In this document: piece by piece, positions 17,048-24,751 of the stretch | How the letters are laid out: every line of letters begins with the position of its first letter | Position numbering within the stretch: position 1 is the first letter of the stretch | Assembly (NCBI GenBank): GCA_903904685.1 | Contig: CAIVDS010000039.1 | Location: forward strand, 1-38,546 | DNA length: 38,546 bases | Origin: an uncultured Verrucomicrobiota bacterium | Lineage (GTDB): Bacteria; Verrucomicrobiota; Verrucomicrobiia; Opitutales; Opitutaceae | Direction: 5' to 3' | Position numbers and translations under genes: made by a program | The notes under the pieces: generated by a model | Seen by the model: only the letters and a program-made list of their open reading frames with translations | The model's database searches: none | What the model was told of the DNA's origin: nothing

Positions 17048-18238
17048 ATGGCTTACTCCGAAGATCGCTCCGTTTGGTTTGAAGGCCAAGGCCATTGGCA
17101 ACATGTGCCGGAAAGCGACTGGCAGGACTGGGGTTGGCAGCTGAAAAACCGCCTGACGAAGCTGGAGGACCTCGAGCGGTACATGACGCTCACAGCCGAC
17201 GAACGCGTCGGTGTGCTTTTCGCCAGCCACAAGCTCGCGCTGGCGATCACTCCGTATTTTTTCAACCTGATTGACCGCGACGATCCCAATTGTCCGATCC
17301 GTTTGCAGATGATCCCGCGTTCGGGCGAGGCGCAGCTCCACTCCGAGGAGATACTGGATTCGCTCGGCGAGGATGAACACTCGCCGGTGCCGGGGTTGGT
17401 CCATCGTTATCCGGACCGCGTGCTGTTTCTCGTGACGGACCGTTGCGCGTCCTACTGCCGTTATTGCACCCGCAGCCGGCTCGTTTCCAACGCGCAGGAC
17501 TACAACTTCCATCCCGAATACGAGCAGGGGCTGCGCTACATCGAGGCGCATCCGGAGATTCGCGACGTGCTTCTGTCGGGCGGCGATCCGTTGCTGCTCT
17601 CCGACCGCAAGCTCGATCATCTGCTCGGACGGTTGCGCGCGATCAAGCACGTGGAGTTCATTCGCCTCGGTTCGCGCATCCCGGTATTCCTGCCCCAGCG
17701 CATCACGCCTGAGTTTTGTGGAATTTTGAAAAAACATGGGCCGATCTGGATGAGCATCCACACAAATCATCCGAAGGAGGCCACCGCCGAGCTGAAGGAG
17801 GCGTGCGAGCGGTTGAGCTTTGCCGGTGTACCGCTGGGCAATCAGAGCGTGCTGCTGAAAGGCGTCAACGATGACGCTGGGGTGATGCAGGCGCTTGTCC
17901 ACCGCCTGCTACGGATGCGTGTGCGGCCCTATTATCTCTACCAGATGGACCTCATCACCGGAGGCGCACACTTCAAGGTCGATGTGCGCAAGGGCATGGA
18001 GATCATCCAAGCGCTGCGCGGCCACACCACCGGCTATGCGGTGCCGCAATACGTGATCGATGCGCCCGGCGGTGGCGGCAAGGTGCCGATTAATCCGAAC
18101 TACATCGAGAAAATCACCGATACCGAGGTGGTCTTCAAAAACTACGAGGGGCGGACATTCCGTTATCCGCTGACCGCCACGCCGGTCGAGGCCGAGACAG
18201 CCATGCCGGTTAAGCTCCATGAGGAGCTGCACGGGTGA
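17048..18238 (+). CDS. kamA: radical SAM lysine 2,3-aminomutase family protein
   Basis: The 396-residue radical SAM enzyme has the CxxxCxxC cluster motif (C133, C137, C140 in DRCASYCRYCTR). It has the PLP-binding lysine K345 in DAPGGGGK and the two aspartates that in Clostridium LAM (D293, D330) bind the substrate lysine side groups, here D301 (YQMDL) and D338. This favours L-lysine to beta-lysine conversion over the glutamate 2,3-aminomutase branch and over EpmB. The GMEIIQALRGHTTGYAVPQYV stretch is also family-typical. No beta-lysine acetyltransferase (AblB) or EF-P modification gene is adjacent, so the downstream use is open. It diverges from carA and converges with the SIMPL gene, leaving 12 bases. 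Confidence 0.9.
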   Translation: MAYSEDRSVWFEGQGHWQHVPESDWQDWGWQLKNRLTKLEDLERYMTLTADERVGVLFASHKLALAITPYFFNLIDRDDPNCPIRLQMIPRSGEAQLHSEEILDSLGEDEHSPVPGLVHRYPDRVLFLVTDRCASYCRYCTRSRLVSNAQDYNFHPEYEQGLRYIEAHPEIRDVLLSGGDPLLLSDRKLDHLLGRLRAIKHVEFIRLGSRIPVFLPQRITPEFCGILKKHGPIWMSIHTNHPKEATAELKEACERLSFAGVPLGNQSVLLKGVNDDAGVMQALVHRLLRMRVRPYYLYQMDLITGGAHFKVDVRKGMEIIQALRGHTTGYAVPQYVIDAPGGGGKVPINPNYIEKITDTEVVFKNYEGRTFRYPLTATPVEAETAMPVKLHEELHG

Positions 18239-18250
18239 GGTGGGCGGCGG

Positions 18251-18985
18251 TCACTTGAGGGAAAACGTGGCGGTGACCGTGGTGGTGATGGTTTTTTCCA
18301 GCGAGGAAGTGTCACTGTTTCCCTCCCAGCTTGTGGCGCTGGAGTAGATAGGGTTGATTTGCACGACGCCCACCCGGGCAGCGCGCAGTTCCTTGATGGT
18401 GCGACCTCCTTGGGCGGCAATTTGCTCGGCGCGGTTGCGTGCGTCCTTGGTTGCCTCGGCCATCATCTCGATCTTGGCCTCGCCGGCCTTCGTGTAGATA
18501 AAATTGATGCCATCCGAGGAAAGGGTGACGCCCTGCTCGATAAGTTGTGCGGCATTGCCCGCCAGCTTGGGCAGCGTCTCCACATCGGACGAGCGCACCT
18601 CGATGCATTGAACGATGCGGTAGCCCACGCGTCGGGCGACTTCGCCGTTCTCGGTTTTGGTGCGCTCCACCACGGGTGAAACCTGCACGGGTTGAAGCAA
18701 GTAGTTGTTTTGGTTGGCGGCGTGAAGGAAACTTTCGACTTTGGCTGAATCGCTTTTCAACTGCTTGTGGGCATCGAGCAACGTGGTTGCTTCGGTGGAG
18801 AAACTCGCTCGCCAGACGGCAAGATCGGAGCGCACATCTTTGTGGGCCGAGCCGGTGACGTTGATGACCTGGGATTCGCTGATGCGGGTCCATGCACCGG
18901 CGACAATGATGGACGCAAAAGCCAAGGCTACGGCCATGAAAAGGCCGGCGATCATTCCAAAAAGATGGGGGCGAGAGGTGGGCAT
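18251..18985 (-). CDS. SIMPL domain (DUF541) exported protein
   Basis: The 244-residue protein has an N-terminal membrane segment (about 9-31, GMIAGLFMAVALAFASIIVAG) acting as signal or anchor, then a SIMPL/DUF541 domain. Features include VINVTGSAHKDVRSDLAVW, the YRIVQCIEVRSSDVETL segment, a long helix AKIEMMAEATKDARNRAEQI and the C-terminal TTTVTATFSLK. DUF541 proteins are periplasmic or outer-membrane associated and include oxidative-stress-linked E. coli YggE; the biochemical role is unknown. The gene faces the lysine aminomutase gene, and its 5' side borders the AT-rich gap that follows. Confidence 0.88.
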   Translation of the reverse strand: MPTSRPHLFGMIAGLFMAVALAFASIIVAGAWTRISESQVINVTGSAHKDVRSDLAVWRASFSTEATTLLDAHKQLKSDSAKVESFLHAANQNNYLLQPVQVSPVVERTKTENGEVARRVGYRIVQCIEVRSSDVETLPKLAGNAAQLIEQGVTLSSDGINFIYTKAGEAKIEMMAEATKDARNRAEQIAAQGGRTIKELRAARVGVVQINPIYSSATSWEGNSDTSSLEKTITTTVTATFSLK

Positions 18986-19201
18986 AAAAGTAAGGAATCA
19001 CTGACGACCGCTTTCATGGATTGGCACTCGGAAATAATTTACAGTTTTCTAACTGCTTATGATGATAATGTTATGATTATTATTACGAGGCTGAAAAAAC
19101 ACCGATATTTTTTTGAGCGTTTCATCAAGAGGCGCGTCTATCCCCGTGTAGTCAGTTCTGTTTTGTAGTTCACTAGGTTTGCTTGGTGTTAGGTCACAAA
19201 G

Positions 19202-19229
19202 GCCGCCTCTTATGGGGCGGCTTTTGTAT
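19202..19229 (+). terminator. orphan rho-independent terminator
   Basis: GCCGCCTC, loop TTAT and GGGGCGGC form an 8-bp stem (one G-U pair), followed by TTTTGTATTTT. The orientation with the T-run is plus. No annotated plus-strand gene precedes it after 18238, and the SIMPL gene lies antisense in between. Confidence 0.7.
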
Positions 19230-19241
19230 TTTAGGAGTAGA

Positions 19242-19260
19242 TTGTGAGAATATTACACAA
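19242..19260. promoter_or_regulatory. TTGTG-N9-CACAA dyad upstream of the glycine-zipper gene
   Basis: The perfect 5-bp inverted repeat with an AT-rich 9-base centre (AGAATATTA) lies 87 bases before the ATG at 19347, in promoter position. It could be an operator half-site pair. The arms are short, so chance is a real alternative in AT-rich DNA. Confidence 0.3.
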
Positions 19261-19346
19261 ATTAAAAATTTATTAGGCAGATGGTTGCGAAAGTTGTGAC
19301 GGTGAATGGACAACATTCATCCAAATTGGGCGTCTCAGGAAGTGTT

Positions 19347-19781
19347 ATGAAAAACACTCTTTTGGCTGTGATCGCGCTGATGGCGGGCTCTGTTTCCCTC
19401 CATGCGCAGAGCTTCGGCTCCTCAACGGTGGGAGGGGCTGTTTTGGGCGGGATCGCTGGGGCGGTCATCGGCAATAATTCGGGCGGACGTCATGCGGGGC
19501 AAGGTGCCGCCATCGGTGCGGTTGCCGGCGCACTTCTGGGAGCCGCTGCTGATAACAGCCAGACTCGCACGGTTTATGTGCAGTCGCCGCCGCCTGTGTG
19601 TCCACCGCCTCAAGTTGTCTATGTGCAGCCGGCGCCGCAGCAGTATGTCGTCTATGCCCAGCCGCAACAGGTCGTGGTCTATCAGCAACCGGTGCAGCCG
19701 GTGATTTATGTGGATGCTTGGGGACGTCCCCTGTCGTATGGTTATCCTTACGGATGGAGTTCGTATGGGCATCGGCGTTAA
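19347..19781 (+). CDS. exported glycine-zipper protein with Gln/Pro/Val-rich tail
   Basis: The 144-residue product has a signal peptide (MKNTLLAVIALMAGSVSLHAQ). A glycine-zipper segment follows (about 28-67: GGAVLGGIAGAVIGN, then HAGQGAAIGAVAGALLGAA), and then a low-complexity tail rich in VYVQP, QQVVVYQQPVQP and aromatic residues, ending YGYPYGWSSYGHRR. Glycine-zipper domains of this type insert in or line the outer membrane; the tail may bind envelope material. A purine-rich site (AGGAAG) 5 bases before the ATG fixes the start. A strong terminator follows the stop, so it is probably monocistronic. Confidence 0.85.
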   Translation: MKNTLLAVIALMAGSVSLHAQSFGSSTVGGAVLGGIAGAVIGNNSGGRHAGQGAAIGAVAGALLGAAADNSQTRTVYVQSPPPVCPPPQVVYVQPAPQQYVVYAQPQQVVVYQQPVQPVIYVDAWGRPLSYGYPYGWSSYGHRR

Positions 19782-19801
19782 CTGATCGGCTTTTGTTTTC
19801 A

Positions 19802-19834
19802 AAGCCGTGCCTCCTTTCGGGGCGCGGCTTTTTT
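19802..19834 (+). terminator. rho-independent terminator after the glycine-zipper gene
   Basis: A stem of about ten pairs, AGCCGTGCC against GGCGCGGCT with wobble pairs and a CCTTTCG-type loop, ends in six T residues. It lies 21 bases after the stop at 19781. Confidence 0.8.
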
Positions 19835-19898
19835 GCGGATGTTTGGAGAGCGTCGGTTCAAGGTTGAGCGGAGATGGGCCCGTCTGTTGCATGGCGGC

Positions 19899-20492
19899 AT
19901 GATTTCGCTTCACGAAGGCAAGGGCTCACGGGTCAAAAAGCCGGCGGCGCGGGCGATCGTGCTAGACCTGACGGTGGCGGGCTGCTCTCCGCGTATCTGG
20001 CGGCGGTTGCTCGTCAAGGAGTCGATGTGGCTCGCTCGGTTGCATGATTCGATTCAAGTCTCGTTCGACTGGTTTGATTATCAGACGCACAGTTTTACGC
20101 TGGAGGATTTGCGACTGGGCAACCCGGCGAAACGCGACGGCCACCTGGTCGAGGATGATCGTGACACCACGCTGGCCGACCTCGATCTCGTACGGCGTGG
20201 CGGGTTGGTTTACGATTATCATTTTGGCGAAGGTTGGCGGGTGGATATTCGCGTGGAGAAATTGGCGCCGCTGCAAAAGGGTATGATTTATCCGCACTGC
20301 GTTGCCGGTGAGCGGGCGGGTCCGCCTGAGGATTGCGGGGGTATTGAGGCATATCAGGACATGCTGTCTTCGATCAAGGAGCCGAACACCGAGCTTGGGC
20401 GCGAGTGGTTGGAGTGGCTCGGACCACTTTACGAATCCGAGCGCTGTGATCCTGCGGCGATCAACAAGGCCCTGCGGAAATTTGGGAAGTAG
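19899..20492 (+). CDS. plasmid pRiA4b ORF-3-like family protein
   Basis: The 198-residue protein carries the pRiA4b ORF-3/MM3350-like fold: AIVLDLTVAGCSPRIWRRLLV, then SMWLARLHDSIQVSFDWFDYQTHSF, LVYDYHFGEGWRVDIRVEK, and the cysteine-containing YPHCVAGERAGPPEDCGG. The family occurs on chromosomes, plasmids and as IS1096-type passengers; its function is unknown. The start is uncertain: ATG 19899 is used because an upstream in-frame ATG (19839) lies only five bases after the terminator T-run. No transposase or inverted repeats are adjacent, so there is no sign it is part of a mobile element here. Confidence 0.8.
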   Translation: MISLHEGKGSRVKKPAARAIVLDLTVAGCSPRIWRRLLVKESMWLARLHDSIQVSFDWFDYQTHSFTLEDLRLGNPAKRDGHLVEDDRDTTLADLDLVRRGGLVYDYHFGEGWRVDIRVEKLAPLQKGMIYPHCVAGERAGPPEDCGGIEAYQDMLSSIKEPNTELGREWLEWLGPLYESERCDPAAINKALRKFGK

Positions 20493-20609
20493 CGGGAAGA
20501 CGTCGCTTGTGGCGGTTAGATTGACGCGGGAAGAAAATGGCCTTTTTTGGCCTATTTTTTGCCATGTCTGTGGTCAGCAGGGAGGGGCGGCGTTGTTTAT
20601 TTTACAAAG

Positions 20610-20634
20610 AACGAGCCGGCGACGCCGGCTCGTT
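20610..20634. terminator. strong 11-bp hairpin between convergent genes
   Basis: AACGAGCCGGC, loop GAC and GCCGGCTCGTT form a perfect 11-bp stem. It sits between the pRiA4b-like gene (plus) and the barrel gene (minus), 11 bases from the latter's stop. T-runs on either side are short (GTTT on plus, CTTTG on minus), so it may act in both directions, most likely for the minus-strand operon. Confidence 0.6.
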
Positions 20635-20645
20635 TGGATCTCTAG

Positions 20646-21632
20646 CTAGAATCTGGCGCTTAAGGTCACGCCGACGCCGGCGTTGGCTGCATCGTAGGTG
20701 TAGAGCTGGCTGGTGGAGTTGCGCCAGTCGAAGCTGGTGAAGACGCGGGCGGAAGCCCACGGGGTGAAGTTGTAGCTCACGCTGGCACCGATCGAGCAGG
20801 TGGTGTCACGGCGGTCGACGCTGACAGGACCAAATTCTTCGTAATGGCGGTAGATGGAGCGGGTCACGCTGGCATAGGGCCCGAGAACCCATTTGCCGTG
20901 GAGGTAATAGTAGCCGACGTTGGCGAAGAAATCATACTTATCGTTGCGGTCCTCGCTGATGGTAGGGGTGCTGGCGGTGCCGGCCTTGGTGAAGGCATAG
21001 TCGACGCCGGCGGATACGCTCAGGATCTGATTGGAGGCCAGGCTCACGAGTTTCCGTAATGAGAGGCAGGGAGTATTGGATCGGAAAATGAGATGGTAGT
21101 CGGGCGTGCCGTTGAGCCGGTAGATGGAAGTGGTGGTGAACCCCAAGTTGGCCTCCCAATTGTCGCCAAAACGGAATCCGAGATTGAGCGGCAGGCCATA
21201 GGAATCGAAATCGAGATTTTTACGGACGGAGTCGTTGGTGCCGAGGCCGTGGTTGTAGCGCTGGTAGGTGAAGCCGAGAGACGGGGTGAGCAGGCCGTTG
21301 GCGACCGCCCAGGCAGGGGTTTCGGCGCGAGCGGAAAAAGTGTTGGCAAGAATCACGGTGGCGACCGGATCATGGGGCGTAAGGAAAACGTTGTTGGTGT
21401 AGTAAATCTGCGCGTCATAGGAGACGTATATCTTGATAGGCAGGCTGCGGCGCTGGGCGACCCGCTGGGTGCCGGCGTCCTGATCGCCGCCTTGCGCGGC
21501 GGTCGCAATGGATGCGGCGTTGGGTGCCGCCGGGGCCTTGGGCAACTGGGAGCGGTCGATGACGGATTCGATAGTCTGGGCTTGTGCGGTGCAGGCGACA
21601 AGCAGGAGGGCGGGCAGAAGGAGACGTTTCAT
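20646..21632 (-). CDS. outer-membrane beta-barrel protein downstream of the large FecR gene
   Basis: The 328-residue product has a signal peptide (MKRLLLPALLLVACTAQAQ), a Pro/Ala-rich linker, and then alternating beta-strands typical of a barrel (IYVSYDAQIYYTNNVFL, LGFTYQRYNHGL, ANVGYYYLHGKWVLGPYAS). It ends VGVTLSARF with the C-terminal phenylalanine recognised by the Bam machinery. No porin or transporter subclass is recognised. It starts 27 bases after the stop of the giant FecR protein gene on the same strand, so the two are probably co-expressed as an outer-membrane partner and periplasmic/surface protein. A possible signal-peptide lipobox (LVAC) is a weaker alternative reading. Confidence 0.85.
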   Translation of the reverse strand: MKRLLLPALLLVACTAQAQTIESVIDRSQLPKAPAAPNAASIATAAQGGDQDAGTQRVAQRRSLPIKIYVSYDAQIYYTNNVFLTPHDPVATVILANTFSARAETPAWAVANGLLTPSLGFTYQRYNHGLGTNDSVRKNLDFDSYGLPLNLGFRFGDNWEANLGFTTTSIYRLNGTPDYHLIFRSNTPCLSLRKLVSLASNQILSVSAGVDYAFTKAGTASTPTISEDRNDKYDFFANVGYYYLHGKWVLGPYASVTRSIYRHYEEFGPVSVDRRDTTCSIGASVSYNFTPWASARVFTSFDWRNSTSQLYTYDAANAGVGVTLSARF

Positions 21633-21659
21633 GCGGAGGCTGGACTGGGAAGAGGATGA

Positions 21660-24600
21660 TTAAGGGACGAGGGAAGGCTTTGGAGGGGCGATCACCGGAC
21701 TGGTGAGCGTGCCGAGGTGGATATTGCCACCGTAAGAATCAAAGGTCGCGGTGTTGTTGATGGAGTTGCCGTTATAGCTGACGCCGCTGATGAAATTGAC
21801 GCGGCCAACTGCCGAGGAACCGAAGTGGGGATAGGCACCGGTGCCGGTAGCGCCGTCACTGGTGCCGCCGAGCTTCGAGTTGAGGTAAACACCCGCGCCA
21901 CCGGGGAAATTGATGCTAGTGAGGTTGATGGTGGCGGCCTCCATCGTGATGGTGCGCACGCCGGCCGAGAAGGTGGTGGAGGTGAGGTCGATGAGATTGC
22001 TGGCGCGAAGGGCGAGGTCGCCGCCGCTAGCCACAGTGAAGCTCACGTTGGAATCATTGGTGTCGTCGATGACGAGATACTTGGTCGCGCCGACGTAGAG
22101 ATCACCGGCGGCCTCGAAGGAGACGTTCGTCATGCTTACCTCAGTCTCGCCGTAAGGGAAGAAGTAGCTGCGATCTGTGATGTTGATGGAATTACCGAAG
22201 TGGGAGCCGCTGGCCATGGTTTCGTCGAATCGTTCGGTGGCGGCGCGAAGGCTACCGGACAGTCCAGAGTAGGCGGTGAGCAGGCGGCTCAGGCCGGTGT
22301 GATCGGCGGGGTCGGCCCCGAGGAAGGCGATGTTGCCGTTACCCACGATACCGAGTTCGCGCAGGGTGGATTTTTGGATCGGCCCCAGATCGGTGCTGTA
22401 AAAATCGACGAAAGTTTTGAGATTGGCGAGAGCGGTGGTGATGCCAGTATCATTAGGGGTGTCACCCAAATGGCCTGTTTCGAAGATGGCCTTGGCTCCG
22501 TCGAGATCGAGCAAGGTGGCATACTCATCGGTGGTCAGGCTATTGAGCAGATCATCGATTTGTGCGAGCGAACGGAAGGAGGGTTGGACGGGGGTAATAG
22601 GAATGGTGGATGTGGATGACAGTGAGGTCATGACCGAGGGGCCGGAGGTCGTGGTGCCGAGATACAGCGAGAGGAAGGAATAATTCTTACCCTCGGAGGC
22701 GAGGTAATCGCGAGTGCGAGGCTGCAAGTCTTGATAGGTCGTGATCGTGCTTTGGAGGAGCGGCACATTGAGGGCGGTGCCGAGGATGAAGACGGAGCTG
22801 TCCATGCTATCGAACAATCGCATGTCGCGCACGGACTGCTGGTCGGAACCACTGAGGGAGATGTAGAAGTTGGCGAGTTCAGTGATTCGGTCGCTGATAT
22901 AAATGGGCACCTGACCTGACCCGTAGCCGATGATGTCGCTTGGGGAGTGATAAAGGAGGACGTCGCCGACGCCGAGTGCGCGGACGGCGACTTTTTGGGC
23001 GTCGGTGAGGCCATCATAGAAGGCAAGCGATGTGGATAAAAAGCTAACGAAAACCGCACCCGAGTTGCCATTATTAGAGTAGGCATTGAGCAGGTTGTTC
23101 CTGGCCCCGAGCTGACGCAGAGTGATGAGATCCGTCGCGCTGATGAGAGTGGTATTACCCAAGGCGATAAGGAGGTCTCCGACAGGGTGGCCGTTATTTT
23201 CGCTGGTCAGCAACTCTTGTGGCGCAATGCCGAACTCTTTCAGGAGAGAAATTTGATCTGGGGTATAGCCGCTGATGGTGATGACGGCGGATTGCAGGCT
23301 TAACTTAGTGGGGTTATTGGCGATATCGGCGAGATATTTGCCCCAGCCGGCCTGCACGAGTGCGTTTTGTTCTCCATAGGGCAGGGTGTTAAAGGCGTCG
23401 AGAAGCGCGGAAAGATAACTGGCGCTCCGGTCCATGACGATTTCACCGGCGCCGAGGGAAACAATCTGCTGTTTTTGCAGAAAGGTGAGAGCGTCGGAGG
23501 CGGTGCTGTTCCACATGGCCGAGGCGCGGGCAAAGGCGGACGCGCTCCATTGGGCCGGGTCGGGAGCGTTGTCGATATTGGGAAGACCGGTTCCTCCGCT
23601 GGTGGGGCCCGTGGTAATGGCGGCGGTGGTGATTGTGATGGCTCCGGCCAGTTCCTTAAAAAGGGCGTAACTGGCGGGGTCGTTGTTCTTGAGCGCGATG
23701 AGTGGTATGAGGTGGCGGATGATATCGGCGTTGGTAAGAGGCAGGCCGGTGTCGACAGACGGAGTCAAAGCGACGGTGGTGATATCGGGATCGTTGAGCT
23801 CATTGATCGCATCCTGAGCGTCGGCGGAGAGGCTTGTGAAAATTGCCAGTTGTTCGGCCGTGAGGTTGGGCGGGATGGTGACACCGGAGGCGGTGATGAT
23901 CTCCGTGGTGTCCTTATTGGTGGTTGTCGTGGTGTCTGTTCCTGTGCCGGTCTTGGTTTCGGGTTGTTGCGAAATCAAGTTCTCAACGCGTTGCTGCAGT
24001 TCAGCTGGGACGGAGATGCCGAGGCTTTTTGCAGTGTCGAGCGCGTTGGACAAGGCGGTAGACTGGAGTTTGATGCCGGATTCGACCGCCTCGGAGAGGG
24101 TTTCAAGAGTGGTTTTGACCCATTTTGCCGCAAGGGCCTGATCTGCGGGGGAGAGATCGCTGACCTTGCCGCCATGCTCGGTCGTGCCACCGGGTTGGGT
24201 GATGGATACCTGGCCGATGGTGAGGGAAACTTGGCGGCCATCGGCGAGGCTGAGCGTGATGGTGCCATGCGAGACGATGATGGTCTGGATGCCGGCCTCG
24301 TTGAGGCCGACGGTGAACGTGGTACCGCGTGCGCCGGCGAGGCCGCGAGGTGTGCGGATGCTGTAATCGTAGGTGACGCCTTCCTGTTTTTGGAGATCAG
24401 AGACGACGGCCCCGACCTTGAGGTTGAGGGTGGCCTGATGCGTGACTTCGGTGGGCGAGGGATGGGAATCGGAGGCGCTTTCCAGAACGATGGTGGTGTT
24501 GGGCGCAATCATGGACTTGACGCCGGGCATCGGGGTGAGGACGACGCGACCGTCTGGGCCGGTGGTAATGCGTGTGCCGATGATGACGGACTCGCCCTTC

Positions 24601-24743
24601 TGCGCGGGGTGGGCGGCGGCTTCGTCGGGGCGTTGTAATTCGGCGTGGCCGCTTACGAAAATAACGCGCACTGTTTGCGCGGACAGATCGAGGCTTAATA
24701 AAAAAGCGAGACCGATGATTGAAAAACAAGTATGAAGTCTCAT
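21660..24743 (-). CDS. giant exported FecR-domain protein with helical repeats and a beta-rich C-terminus
   Basis: The 1027-residue protein has a signal peptide (1-22) and a FecR domain (about 25-180: ESVIIGTRITTGPDGRVVL, IRTPRGLAGARGTTFTVG). A Thr-rich linker follows (about 262-282). The central region (about 290-845) contains degenerate helical repeats of the type F/Y-x-x-L-x-x-x-Q-x-x-x-L-R-x-L-G, for example near 449, 489, 536, 574, 780 and 822. The C-terminal 180 residues are Ser/Thr/Asn-rich beta-strands (ITMEAATINLTSINFPGG) resembling haemagglutinin-type passengers. Classic FecR proteins relay TonB-receptor signals to sigma factors, but no sigma factor is here. Instead the gene diverges from a CHASE2 cyclase gene with eight bases between the annotated starts, and the barrel gene follows it. 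Confidence 0.88.
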   Translation of the reverse strand: MRLHTCFSIIGLAFLLSLDLSAQTVRVIFVSGHAELQRPDEAAAHPAQKGESVIIGTRITTGPDGRVVLTPMPGVKSMIAPNTTIVLESASDSHPSPTEVTHQATLNLKVGAVVSDLQKQEGVTYDYSIRTPRGLAGARGTTFTVGLNEAGIQTIIVSHGTITLSLADGRQVSLTIGQVSITQPGGTTEHGGKVSDLSPADQALAAKWVKTTLETLSEAVESGIKLQSTALSNALDTAKSLGISVPAELQQRVENLISQQPETKTGTGTDTTTTTNKDTTEIITASGVTIPPNLTAEQLAIFTSLSADAQDAINELNDPDITTVALTPSVDTGLPLTNADIIRHLIPLIALKNNDPASYALFKELAGAITITTAAITTGPTSGGTGLPNIDNAPDPAQWSASAFARASAMWNSTASDALTFLQKQQIVSLGAGEIVMDRSASYLSALLDAFNTLPYGEQNALVQAGWGKYLADIANNPTKLSLQSAVITISGYTPDQISLLKEFGIAPQELLTSENNGHPVGDLLIALGNTTLISATDLITLRQLGARNNLLNAYSNNGNSGAVFVSFLSTSLAFYDGLTDAQKVAVRALGVGDVLLYHSPSDIIGYGSGQVPIYISDRITELANFYISLSGSDQQSVRDMRLFDSMDSSVFILGTALNVPLLQSTITTYQDLQPRTRDYLASEGKNYSFLSLYLGTTTSGPSVMTSLSSTSTIPITPVQPSFRSLAQIDDLLNSLTTDEYATLLDLDGAKAIFETGHLGDTPNDTGITTALANLKTFVDFYSTDLGPIQKSTLRELGIVGNGNIAFLGADPADHTGLSRLLTAYSGLSGSLRAATERFDETMASGSHFGNSINITDRSYFFPYGETEVSMTNVSFEAAGDLYVGATKYLVIDDTNDSNVSFTVASGGDLALRASNLIDLTSTTFSAGVRTITMEAATINLTSINFPGGAGVYLNSKLGGTSDGATGTGAYPHFGSSAVGRVNFISGVSYNGNSINNTATFDSYGGNIHLGTLTSPVIAPPKPSLVP

Positions 24744-24751
24744 AAATCCTA

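Larger units (their letters stand above)
18986..19346. other. AT-rich intergenic region with an orphan terminator
   Basis: This 361-base gap between the SIMPL gene (minus) and the glycine-zipper gene (plus) is clearly more AT-rich than its surroundings and has no credible protein-coding frame. It contains a rho-independent terminator at 19202-19229 reading plus, although no plus-strand gene lies upstream within the gap, and a TTGTG/CACAA dyad at 19242-19260. A small untranslated RNA ending at the terminator is possible but no clear promoter was identified. Confidence 0.5.

Noticed and set aside
23367-24638. 423-codon plus-strand frame over the FecR gene
   Set aside because: Gly/Asp-rich antisense composition; the minus frame has a signal peptide and FecR domain.
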